DNA of 64,000 nt, taken from contig DATHBD010000023.1 of the NCBI GenBank assembly GCA_035296325.1, forward strand, positions 124,001 to 188,000. Direction: 5' to 3'. The position numbers and the translations under genes were made by a program. Shown here piece after piece: positions 41,492 through 48,982 of the stretch. The DNA is from DATHBD01 sp035296325. GTDB lineage: Bacteria > Actinomycetota > Actinomycetes > Mycobacteriales > Micromonosporaceae. The first letter of the stretch is position 1. The number at the start of each line of letters is the position of its first letter. The notes under the pieces are model-generated. The model had not been told where the DNA came from, did not search any database, and worked only from the letters and a program-made list of their open reading frames with translations.

Positions 41492-42952
41492 CTAGCCGGA
41501 GCGGCGCAGGCGGGTGGTGACGGCCTCGGCCCACCGTGCCCCGTCCGGGGTCGGGTCGTAGCGCACCGGGGGCTCTGCGGCGCCCACCAGGGCCCGCGCG
41601 GCGGCCGTACTGTCCAGCACGCCCGCCCCGCGCGCCTGGACCAGCAGGTTGCCCAGCGCGGTGGCCTCCGTGGGGCCGGCCAGCACCGGGCGACCACAGG
41701 CCTGCGCCGTCAGCTGACAGAGCAGTGCGTTGTGTGCGCCCCCGCCAACCAGGTGCACCACCTCCACCTCGGTACCGGACAGCGCGGCCGCCTCCCGCAC
41801 CGCCCGGGCGTGGGAGAGCGCCAGGCTGTCGATGACGCAACGGGTGATCTCAGCCGGTGTGCGGGGCACCGGCTCGCCGTTGCGTTCGCAGTGCGCCGCG
41901 ATCCGGGCCGGCATGTCGCCGGGCGCGAGGAACTCCGCCGACTGCGCGTCCACGACGCTGCGCAGCGCTGGCTGCGCCGCCGCGGCCGCGAGGAGTTCCC
42001 CAAGGTCGAGGCCCCACTCGCGTTGGCACTCCTGCAGCAGCCACAGGCCGGTGATGTTGCACAGGTAGCGGACCGTGCCGTCCACCCCGATCTCGTTGGT
42101 GAAGTTGGCCGCCAGACTCTGCGGGCTGAGCACCGGGCGGTCCAGTTCCACGCCGACCAGTGACCAGGTGCCGCAGGAGATGTATGCGAAGCTCGGACCG
42201 GCGGCCGGCACGGCGGCCACCGCCGAGGCGGTGTCGTGGGAGGCAACCGCGACCACCCGGGCGTTACCCAGGCCCAGTTCCGGGCGCAGCGGGCCCAGGA
42301 TGCTTCCCGGCTCGCGGATCTCCGGCAGGATGTCCCGGGGCAGGCCCAGCTTGCCGATCAGGCCGTCCGCCCAGTGCCCCTGCCGGACGTCGTACAGCCC
42401 GGTGGTGGAGGCGTTGGTACGTTCTGCCCCAATTGCTCCGGTCAGCCGGTACCCGATCAGATCCGGGATGAGCAGCAACGTGGCGGCCCGGGCCAACGCC
42501 GCGGGCCGCTCCGCGAGCAGCTGGTACACCGTGTTGAACGGCTGGAACTGCAGCCCCGTCGTCTCGTACAGCGCGCTCGCGCCGTGCTCGGCCCGCACGC
42601 GCTCCATCACCCCGGCGGTGCGGGCGTCGCGGTAGCAGACCGGCGCCGCGATCAGTTCACCGTCGGCGTCCAGGAGGCCGTAGTCCACGGCCCAGGAGTC
42701 CACGCCGACGGAGTCCAGCCGTCCGGCCCGCTCGCGGGCGAGCCGCAGGCCGGTCAGCACGCCGTCCCAGAGCGCGTGGAGGTCCCAGCTCAGCCGCCCG
42801 TCCACCATCCTCGGCTCGTTGCTGAACCGGTGCACGACCTCGGCTTCCAGCCGGTCCGGGCCGACCCGGCCGAGCAGCACCCGACCGCTGGACGCGCCGA
42901 GGTCCACGGCGGCCGCGGTGATCGCGGCCGCCGGGTTCGCCGGCTGGCTCAC
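41492..42952 (-). CDS. rhaB: L-rhamnulokinase
   Basis: 486 residues, GTG start overlapping the upstream aldolase-dehydrogenase stop. FGGY-family carbohydrate kinase: AAVDLGASSGRVLLGRVG (phosphate 1 motif), GVDSWAVDYGLLD, the rhamnulokinase-type CYRDARTAGVMERV and LQFQPFNTVYQL blocks, SHDTASAVAAVP, YISCGTWSLVGVELDRPV, and the adenosine motif VHLVGGGAHNALLCQLTAQACGRPVLAGP. It phosphorylates L-rhamnulose to L-rhamnulose 1-phosphate in the cytoplasm. The assignment is strong because the isomerase, aldolase and mutarotase genes are in the same operon. It is the last gene; no terminator separates it from the convergent lacI. Confidence 0.95.
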   Translation of the reverse strand: MSQPANPAAAITAAAVDLGASSGRVLLGRVGPDRLEAEVVHRFSNEPRMVDGRLSWDLHALWDGVLTGLRLARERAGRLDSVGVDSWAVDYGLLDADGELIAAPVCYRDARTAGVMERVRAEHGASALYETTGLQFQPFNTVYQLLAERPAALARAATLLLIPDLIGYRLTGAIGAERTNASTTGLYDVRQGHWADGLIGKLGLPRDILPEIREPGSILGPLRPELGLGNARVVAVASHDTASAVAAVPAAGPSFAYISCGTWSLVGVELDRPVLSPQSLAANFTNEIGVDGTVRYLCNITGLWLLQECQREWGLDLGELLAAAAAQPALRSVVDAQSAEFLAPGDMPARIAAHCERNGEPVPRTPAEITRCVIDSLALSHARAVREAAALSGTEVEVVHLVGGGAHNALLCQLTAQACGRPVLAGPTEATALGNLLVQARGAGVLDSTAAARALVGAAEPPVRYDPTPDGARWAEAVTTRLRRSG

Positions 42953-44976
42953 CGGAGGAACGCCGCGGCAACGCCGGCGTCGACCGGTACATGCAGGCCG
43001 GTGGTGTGCGACAGCTCGCCGGAGACAAGCGCGAACACGGCGTTGGCAACGTGCTCGGGCAGGACCTCGCGCTTGAGGATGGTGCGCTGGGCGTAGTACT
43101 TGCCGAGCTCCTCCTCCGGCACGCCGTACACCGCGGCACGCTTGGCGCCCCAGCCGCCGGCGAAGATGCCGGAGCCGCGTACCACGCCGTCCGGGTTGAT
43201 GCCGTTGACCCGGATCCCGTGCTCGCCGAGTTCGGCGGCGAGCAGCCGCACCTGGTGCGCCTGGTCGGCCTTCGTGGCGCTGTACGCGACGTTGTTGGGG
43301 CCGGCGAAGACGGCGTTCTTGCTGGCGATGTAGACGATGTCGCCGCCCATGCCCTGCGGGATCATCACCCGGGCCGCTTCGCGCGACACCAGGAAGGACC
43401 CGCGGGCCATCACGTCGTGCAGCAGGTCCCAGTCCTCAACTGTGGTGTCCAGCAGCGACTTCGAGATGGACAGGCCGGCGTTGTTGACGATGAGGTCGAC
43501 GCCGCCGAAGGCGAGGGCGGCTTCCCGGAACGCGGCGGCGATGGCTGCCTCGTCGGTGACATTGACCTCCACGCCGATCGCCACGTCGGCGCTGCCCAGT
43601 TCCGCGGCAGCGTCGGCGGCGCCGCGCAGATCGGCAATGACCACGCAGGCACCGGCCGCGGCGAGCCGCTCGGCGGTGGCCCTGCCGATGCCGGACCCGG
43701 CGCCGGTCACCAGCGCGACCCGGCCGGCGAGCGCCGGGGGCGCCGGCATGCGGCGCAGCTTCGCCTCCTCGAGCTCCCAGTATTCGATCCGGAACTTCTC
43801 GGACTCGGAGATGGGGGAGTAGCTGGAGATCGCCTCGGCGCCGCGCATCGCATTGATCGCGTTGACGTAGTACTCGCCGGCCACGCGTGCGGTCTGCTTG
43901 TTGGCGCCGAAGGAGAACATGCCGATGCCCGGGACCAGCACGATCGCCGGATCCGCACCGCGCATCGGCGGCGAGTCGGCGGCGGCGTGGCGTTCGTAGT
44001 ACGCCCGGTACTCCTCGCGGTACGCCGCGTGCAGTTCCCGCAGCCGTTCGGTGACCTGCTCCAGCGGTGCGTCCGGCGCCACGTCCAGCAGCATCGGGCG
44101 GACCTTGGTACGCAGGAAGTGGTCCGGGCACGACGTGCCCAGCTCGGCCAGCGCCGGGTGCTTGTCGCGGGCCAGGAAATCGAGCACGGTGTCGCTGTCG
44201 GTGAAGTGCCCGATCTGCCGGCGGTCGGTCGAGGCGAGGCCACGGATCAGCGGCGCCAGCGCGGCCGCCCGGGCCCGGCGCTGCTCCTGCGGCAGCGGCC
44301 GGTACGCCTCGATCACGGCGCCGAACGGGTCGGCTTTGCCGCGCTCGTCGATGAACTGCTGCGCCGTTCGGATGATTTCCAACGAGCGCGCCTCGCACTC
44401 GTCGCTGGTGGGCGCCCACGCGGTGATGCCGTGGCCGGCCAGGATGGCGCCGATCGCCTCGGGATGTGCCGCCGCCACCGCCGCGATGTCCAGGCCGAGC
44501 TGGAAGCCGGGTCGCCGCCACGGCACCCACACCACCCGGTCGCCGAAGCACTCCTTGGTCAGCGCCTCGCCGTCGGCCGAGGTGGCGAACGCGATGCCGG
44601 CGTCCGGGTGGAGGTGATCGACGTGCGCCGCTTCCACCAGGCCGTGCATCGCGGTGTCGATGGAGGGCGCTGCGCCGCCGCGTCCGAAGAGGCAGTGGTC
44701 GAAGGCCGCCACCATCTCGTCCTCGCGCTCGACGCCCGGATACACGTTCACAAGTGCCCGGAGCCGGTCCACGCGCAGCATCGACAGGCCGGCCGGCTTC
44801 AGCGTGCCGAGGTCACCGCCGGAGCCCTTGACCCAGAGCACCGAGATCTCCTCCCCGGTGACCGGGTCGTCGAGGGTGCCCTTGGCCGAGGTGTTCCCCC
44901 CGGCGTAGTTGGTGGTGGTCGGGTCGGCCCCGAGCCGGTTGGAGCGTGCGATGAGCTGTTCCGCCGCGGTGGTCAT
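42949..44976 (-). CDS. rhaEW: Bifunctional rhamnulose-1-phosphate aldolase / short-chain (lactaldehyde) dehydrogenase
   Basis: 675 residues; the ATG at 44976 overlaps the rhaI stop by one base (TGATG). Residues 1-400 are a class II aldolase/adducin domain (TTNYAGGNTSAKG, HVDHLHPDAGIAFATSADGEALT, GHGITAWAPTSDECE) with the zinc histidines. Residues about 425-675 are a classical SDR: RVALVTGAGSGIGRATAERLAAAG binds NAD, NNAGLSIS follows, and the Tyr-Lys pair is in AYSATKADQ. The enzyme splits rhamnulose 1-phosphate to dihydroxyacetone phosphate and L-lactaldehyde and oxidises the latter to lactate. This fused form replaces separate rhaD and aldA genes in many actinobacteria and bacilli. Confidence 0.92.
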   Translation of the reverse strand: MTTAAEQLIARSNRLGADPTTTNYAGGNTSAKGTLDDPVTGEEISVLWVKGSGGDLGTLKPAGLSMLRVDRLRALVNVYPGVEREDEMVAAFDHCLFGRGGAAPSIDTAMHGLVEAAHVDHLHPDAGIAFATSADGEALTKECFGDRVVWVPWRRPGFQLGLDIAAVAAAHPEAIGAILAGHGITAWAPTSDECEARSLEIIRTAQQFIDERGKADPFGAVIEAYRPLPQEQRRARAAALAPLIRGLASTDRRQIGHFTDSDTVLDFLARDKHPALAELGTSCPDHFLRTKVRPMLLDVAPDAPLEQVTERLRELHAAYREEYRAYYERHAAADSPPMRGADPAIVLVPGIGMFSFGANKQTARVAGEYYVNAINAMRGAEAISSYSPISESEKFRIEYWELEEAKLRRMPAPPALAGRVALVTGAGSGIGRATAERLAAAGACVVIADLRGAADAAAELGSADVAIGVEVNVTDEAAIAAAFREAALAFGGVDLIVNNAGLSISKSLLDTTVEDWDLLHDVMARGSFLVSREAARVMIPQGMGGDIVYIASKNAVFAGPNNVAYSATKADQAHQVRLLAAELGEHGIRVNGINPDGVVRGSGIFAGGWGAKRAAVYGVPEEELGKYYAQRTILKREVLPEHVANAVFALVSGELSHTTGLHVPVDAGVAAAFLR

Positions 44977-46142
44977 CAGGCACCCCACCCGGCGGCCTGG
45001 CCGCCGACCCGCTCCGCCGCGATCTTCTTGGCGTAGCCGGAGCGGTGGTACGCCCCGATCGGGTCCGGGTCGAGCCCGGCCTCGGTGCGCACCTCGGCCA
45101 GCAGCGGCCGGACGTCGGTGTTGTACGCGTCCATGATCGCGGCGTTGGCGGCGAGCACGTCACCGGTGCGCTGCGCCTCGGCGAGCGCCTCGCCGTCCAC
45201 CAGGAGGGCCTTCGCCGTCGCCTCCTGCACGTTCATCACGGAGCGGATGAGCGCGGGGATCTTCGCCTCCAGGTTGTGGCACTGGTCGAGCATGAACGCC
45301 ACATTTGCGCTGGCGTCGAGTGCGCCGGCACTGACGATCTCGTGCATGATCCGGAAGAGCTGGAACGGGTCGGCGGCGCCCACCATCAGGTCGTCGTCGG
45401 CGTAGAAGCGGGAGTTGAAGTGGAACCCGCCCAGCCGGCCCTGGCGCAGCAGGAACGCCACGATGAACTCGATGTTGGTGCCGGGCGCGTGGTGGCCGGT
45501 GTCCACCAGCACCTGCGCCTGCTCCCCGAGCTGCAGGCAGTGCGCGTACGACGTGCCCCAGTCCGGCACGTCGGTGGTGTAGAAGGACGGCTCGAAGAGC
45601 TTGTACTCCAGCAGCATCCGCTGGCCTTCACCCAGCCGGTCGTACGTGGTGCGCAGCGCCTCGGCCAGCCGGTCCTGCCGGGCGCGGATGCTGTCCTGGC
45701 CCGGGTAGTTGGTGCCGTCGGCGAACCAGAGGCTCAGAATGTCCGACCCGGTGGCGTCCATGATGTCGACGCACTCCAGCAGGTGGGCGGTGGCCTTGCC
45801 GCGGATCGCCGGATCCGGGTTGCAGACGCTGCCCAGCTTGTAGTCGTCGTCCTGGAACACGTTGGGGTTGATCGCGCCGAGCCGTACTCCGGCGTCACGC
45901 GCGTACCGGGCGAGATCGGCGTAGTCGTCCACCTTGTCCCACGGAATGTGCAGCGCGACGCTCGGCGCCACCCCGGTGAGGCGGTGCACCACCGCGGCGT
46001 CGTCGAGCTTCTCGTACGCGTTGCGCGGTACCCCGGGCTGCGCGAAGACCTTGAACCGGGTGCCCGAGTTGCCGTACGCCCACGACGGCGTCTCGATCTT
46101 CTGGTCCCGTAGTGCCTGCTTCACGGCGTCGATCGTCGCCAC
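44976..46142 (-). CDS. rhaI: L-rhamnose isomerase
   Basis: 388 residues of the RhaI (Pseudomonas stutzeri) type and not the E. coli RhaA type. TIM-barrel motifs: TPSWAYGNSGTRFKVFAQPG, VALHIPWDKVDDYADL, LGAINPNVFQDDDYKLGSVCNPDP, LWFADGTNYPGQDSIRARQDRL, LLEYKLFEPSFYTTDVPDWG and VLVDTGHHAPGTNIEFIVAFLL, with the metal-binding Glu/Asp/His set, then FNSRFYADDDLMVGAADPFQLF. It converts L-rhamnose to L-rhamnulose. The operon order is rhaM, rhaI, aldolase-dehydrogenase, rhaB, reading leftward, with a 63-bp gap to rhaM. Confidence 0.95.
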   Translation of the reverse strand: MATIDAVKQALRDQKIETPSWAYGNSGTRFKVFAQPGVPRNAYEKLDDAAVVHRLTGVAPSVALHIPWDKVDDYADLARYARDAGVRLGAINPNVFQDDDYKLGSVCNPDPAIRGKATAHLLECVDIMDATGSDILSLWFADGTNYPGQDSIRARQDRLAEALRTTYDRLGEGQRMLLEYKLFEPSFYTTDVPDWGTSYAHCLQLGEQAQVLVDTGHHAPGTNIEFIVAFLLRQGRLGGFHFNSRFYADDDLMVGAADPFQLFRIMHEIVSAGALDASANVAFMLDQCHNLEAKIPALIRSVMNVQEATAKALLVDGEALAEAQRTGDVLAANAAIMDAYNTDVRPLLAEVRTEAGLDPDPIGAYHRSGYAKKIAAERVGGQAAGWGA

Positions 46143-46205
46143 TGTATGCCTCTCTGGTGTCCCGGTCTTCGGTGCTGGCCGTTGTCGGCTCGAAATTCCA
46201 GCGCT

Positions 46206-46529
46206 TCAGTCGAGGTGGAAGACCTCGGACAGGGCGACCATGCTCTCGTCGGCATGGTGCCCACCGAGGTCGATGAAGAACTCGGCCATCTCCTTCTGCC
46301 AACGCGTGTTCACCTCGCGGGCGGCCATCCCTGCCTTGGCCGCCGCGAAGTCCTCGGTCTCCAGATATCCAACCAGGAGGCCGTCGTCGGCAAGAAACAG
46401 CGAGTAGTTGTGCCATCCCGTCTCGCGGAGGGCCGCGAGCATCTCGGGCCATACCTCAGCGTGCCGGGCACGGTACTCGTCGAGCCGGTCCGGGCGAACC
46501 CGCAACAGGAAGCAGACACGTTGTGTCAT
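46206..46529 (-). CDS. rhaM: L-rhamnose mutarotase
   Basis: 107 residues, the usual length. MTQRVCFLLRVRPDRLDEYRARHAEVWPEMLAALRETGWHNYSLFL is the family opening, with the catalytic His and Tyr region; GYLETEDFAAA and TRWQKEMAEFF follow. It speeds anomer exchange of L-rhamnose so the isomerase receives its preferred form. It is the first gene of the rhamnose operon; the LacI-type palindrome at 46547 ends just 18 bases before its start codon, so it lies in the promoter or 5' leader. Confidence 0.94.
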   Translation of the reverse strand: MTQRVCFLLRVRPDRLDEYRARHAEVWPEMLAALRETGWHNYSLFLADDGLLVGYLETEDFAAAKAGMAAREVNTRWQKEMAEFFIDLGGHHADESMVALSEVFHLD

Positions 46530-46546
46530 CGCACCGCCTTACGAGA

Positions 46547-46558
46547 TGAATCGTTTCA
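46547..46558. promoter_or_regulatory. LacI-type operator candidate, rhamnose operon
   Basis: TGAATCGTTTCA; on the minus strand it reads TGAAACGATTCA, identical in 11 bases to the site at 40000 and fully symmetric at its ends. It sits 18 bp upstream of rhaM, where a bound repressor would block transcription. Confidence 0.72.
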
Positions 46559-46719
46559 GGTCACCATAGACGAACCGGTTCCGGCCGTTCAAGGGTGGGA
46601 TCGATGCGGGTCGTCAGCAGAGGAAAGTTTCACCGCCGGTGCGGCTGGCGCGCCCGACCGTAGTTTGGCACCGAACCTGGTGCAGCACCACATCGCCGTG
46701 GGCCCATCCGAAGTCCTGC

Positions 46720-47265
46720 CTAGAGCGACGTGGAAACCCTCAGCACGGCCATGAAGAACAGCAGGAAGGCGACGACGGCGACGGTGATCCGGATGCGGCG
46801 ACGCGCCGCGTAGGCGTGCAGCCAGGCGATCGACGCCTCGGCGACAGGTGCCGCGTCTGCGGGATCGATCGGGATCTGTGGGGCGAGCCGGAGGGCGGCA
46901 CTGATCCGGGCCGGCCCGGCGCCCCGGGCGGACCAGTCCACGTCGGTGTGCCACACCTCGAACTCGGTCGGCGCCTGATCGCCGTCGAACGGCTGGTCGG
47001 AGCGCCACCGCTGGCTCTGCCGGGCGAAAGCCTGCTGCAGGTACGCATCGGCGGCGCGAGGGCGTCCCAGTCGGGTGCTGAGCAACTCCAGCCAACCCCA
47101 CCGGGCGGCCACGTCGGTCAGTACCTCCGGATAGAGCTCATCGGGGTGGCACTGCTCGCCCACCACCCGCATCGCGTCGCGGCGGAGAGGTTCCAGGTGC
47201 CGCTGAACGAACGCGACGTACCCGGGCGGGGGGTCGAGCGCCATCCGCGGCAGCAGATCGGGCAT
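46720..47265 (-). CDS. Hypothetical protein with C-terminal membrane anchor
   Basis: 181 residues from ATG 47265, preferred because GAGGAG stands five bases upstream. I do not recognise the family. The N-terminal 90 residues are helical (YVAFVQRHLEPLRRDAMRVVG, ELYPEVLTDVAARWGWLELLSTRLGR) and look faintly like region 2 of ECF sigma factors, but no region 4 is present. The middle has several Trp residues, and the last about 25 form one membrane helix (ITVAVVAFLLFFMAVLRV). A membrane-attached cytoplasmic protein is likely. It lies between the rhamnose operon and a MarR gene on the same strand but with gaps of about 75 and 190 bp. Confidence 0.6.
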   Translation of the reverse strand: MPDLLPRMALDPPPGYVAFVQRHLEPLRRDAMRVVGEQCHPDELYPEVLTDVAARWGWLELLSTRLGRPRAADAYLQQAFARQSQRWRSDQPFDGDQAPTEFEVWHTDVDWSARGAGPARISAALRLAPQIPIDPADAAPVAEASIAWLHAYAARRRIRITVAVVAFLLFFMAVLRVSTSL

Positions 47266-47343
47266 CACGACTCCTCGGCTCGGCTCCTCTATCGTCGCTC
47301 GTCAACCGGTTCTCTGCACCGTGAGATGGCGGCCGTGCCTCGG

Positions 47344-47865
47344 CTACCGGCTCGGGTCCCCGTCGTGGTCCTGCGGGAAGCGGGACCGCCGGATCGCACC
47401 ATCCGGGTCCAGCCTGCCCAGCGCCGCCGCGCAGATGGCGGTCAACTGCCCGACCTGCTCGGTGGTGAGCGCGTCGAAGAGAAAGTGCCGTACGGCTCCG
47501 ACGTGGCCGGGCGCGGCGGCGGCCAACGCGGCGAACCCGGCGTCGGTCAGGGCGGCCACGCTGCCCCGCTTGTCGGTCGGCGTCTTGCGCCGCTCGACCC
47601 ATCCGGCGTCCTCCAGCCGGGCGACGGCGTGGGAGATGCGGCTGGGGGAGGAGTTCGTGATCTCGGCGAGCTGCGACATCCGCAGCGCCCGCCCGGGTGA
47701 CTCGGAGAGCATGGCCAGCACCTGGTAGTAGGCGTGCGGCAGGTTGGCGTCGCGCTGCAGCTGCCGGTCCAGCGCGTCTTCCAGCAACTCCTTGGTGGCC
47801 AGGAAGGACAGCCAGGCGTGCCGCTCCCGATCGTTGAGCCAGCGCGGCTCGGCAGGCGTCGTCAT
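47344..47865 (-). CDS. MarR family transcriptional regulator
   Basis: 173 residues from ATG 47865 (AAGGGTGGG upstream). Winged-helix MarR fold: ALDRQLQRDANLPHAYYQVLAMLSESPGRALRMSQLAEITNSSPSRISHAVARLEDAGWVERRKTPTDKRGSVAALTDAGFAALAAAAPGHVGAVR. The SPSRISHAVARLEDAGWVERR helix plus the wing with DKRGS is the DNA-contact region. Members usually repress efflux or stress genes, often divergent neighbours; here no divergent gene is present, so the target is unclear. The C-terminal tail (RRSRFPQDHDGDPSR) is charged. Confidence 0.87.
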   Translation of the reverse strand: MTTPAEPRWLNDRERHAWLSFLATKELLEDALDRQLQRDANLPHAYYQVLAMLSESPGRALRMSQLAEITNSSPSRISHAVARLEDAGWVERRKTPTDKRGSVAALTDAGFAALAAAAPGHVGAVRHFLFDALTTEQVGQLTAICAAALGRLDPDGAIRRSRFPQDHDGDPSR

Positions 47866-47933
47866 GTCCCACCCTTCGCCGACGCGTCCTTGAACGCTCA
47901 ACCGCACCCTACCGCAGGCAGGTCAGCGACCCG

Positions 47934-48755
47934 CTACGGCAGGAAGACCGGCTCATTGTGGTCATCGACGGGCAGGTCGCCGTCCACGACGGCGGTGATC
48001 TCCATCCCGGTGAACAGCGCGCGCCCGGAGATGACGGTCGCGAACGCCACGTCAGCCGCGTCACGGCCGGTCGCGATCCGCACCAGGGCGGTGCGCGGGG
48101 CCAGCCTCGTCGCGTCCCACACCCGCCAGAGCCCATCGATCTCGGTTTCCACGACAAGGTGGAAGTCCATCGGCGACAGCCCTGGCGCGTAGACGGCGGC
48201 GACCCGCGCCGGCACCTCGACCGCGCGGCACAGCATGGCGACCAGGTGCGCGTAGTCGCGACAGACCCCGGTGCCGGTGAGCAAAGTGTCGATCGCGTCG
48301 GTGGTCGCGTCGCTGGCACCGGACTGGTAGAAGGTCCGCTCCGCAACGTAGTCGCAGATCGCCCGCACCCGTTCCGGCCCGGCCGGGTGGCCGCCGAACG
48401 TGGCGCCGGCGAGGCCGACGACGCGGTCGGACGGGCAGTACCGGCTCGGCCGCAGCGCCACCACGCGCTCCAGGTCGGTCACCGGCGCCGGTGGACTCGC
48501 CGCGGGGCGCACCGTCGCGGAGTAGGTGATCGTCAGCGTCCCGGCGGGGGCATGAATCAGGTGCTGGCGCCCGCCGTGCTCCCCGGCCCGGGGGAGCTCC
48601 CGGGCCGGTACCGGTGCGCCGTCACCGCGTACCTCCAGGGACTCGTCCAGGTCCGCACGCTCCGCCGTGACCGCCACCTGGGCGATGATCGTGGCCGGCT
48701 CGCTCACCTGGAAGGTCAGGTCGCACCGCGCGCTGCGGGCCGGGGCGCTCGTCAT
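47934..48755 (-). CDS. Transglutaminase-like cysteine protease domain protein
   Basis: 273 residues. An N-terminal beta domain (1-120), typical of bacterial transglutaminase-like proteins, is followed by the catalytic core with an intact Cys-His-Asp triad: C165 in GTGVCRDYAHLV, H199 in MDFHLVVE, and D214 in RVWDATRLA. AICDYVAERTFY marks the domain start. No signal peptide is visible, so it is cytoplasmic. Such proteins are usually peptidases or amidases, not protein cross-linkers; substrates are unknown. It is divergent from the Tat-exported lyase gene, 227 bp away. Confidence 0.85.
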   Translation of the reverse strand: MTSAPARSARCDLTFQVSEPATIIAQVAVTAERADLDESLEVRGDGAPVPARELPRAGEHGGRQHLIHAPAGTLTITYSATVRPAASPPAPVTDLERVVALRPSRYCPSDRVVGLAGATFGGHPAGPERVRAICDYVAERTFYQSGASDATTDAIDTLLTGTGVCRDYAHLVAMLCRAVEVPARVAAVYAPGLSPMDFHLVVETEIDGLWRVWDATRLAPRTALVRIATGRDAADVAFATVISGRALFTGMEITAVVDGDLPVDDHNEPVFLP

Positions 48756-48882
48756 CCGGCTATTCTCCGGCCGCTCGGTTGCGGCCAGAAGTCGGCTCGG
48801 GGTCCGGCCCGTGACGCCACGCCCGTCGCCGGCGACCTGCCGCCGGCCGCAACCAGCGGTTCGTTCTCTTGACTCATGGGCT

Positions 48883-48894
48883 TCGATCGATTCA
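48883..48894. promoter_or_regulatory. Weak LacI-type operator candidate upstream of the lyase gene
   Basis: TCGATCGATTCA, matching 10 of 12 positions of the symmetric form TGAATCGATTCA, 89 bp before the lyase start codon. It is weaker than the three sites around the transporter and rhamnose operon, but correctly placed to bring the lyase into the same regulon. Confidence 0.35.
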
Positions 48895-48982
48895 ACTCTT
48901 GCGGGGAGTCCACTCCTTCATGGCGGGCGGCTCCCGTACACACCAGCCGTCGCCGGGTCCTCGTCGAATTGGGAGCAGTCGC

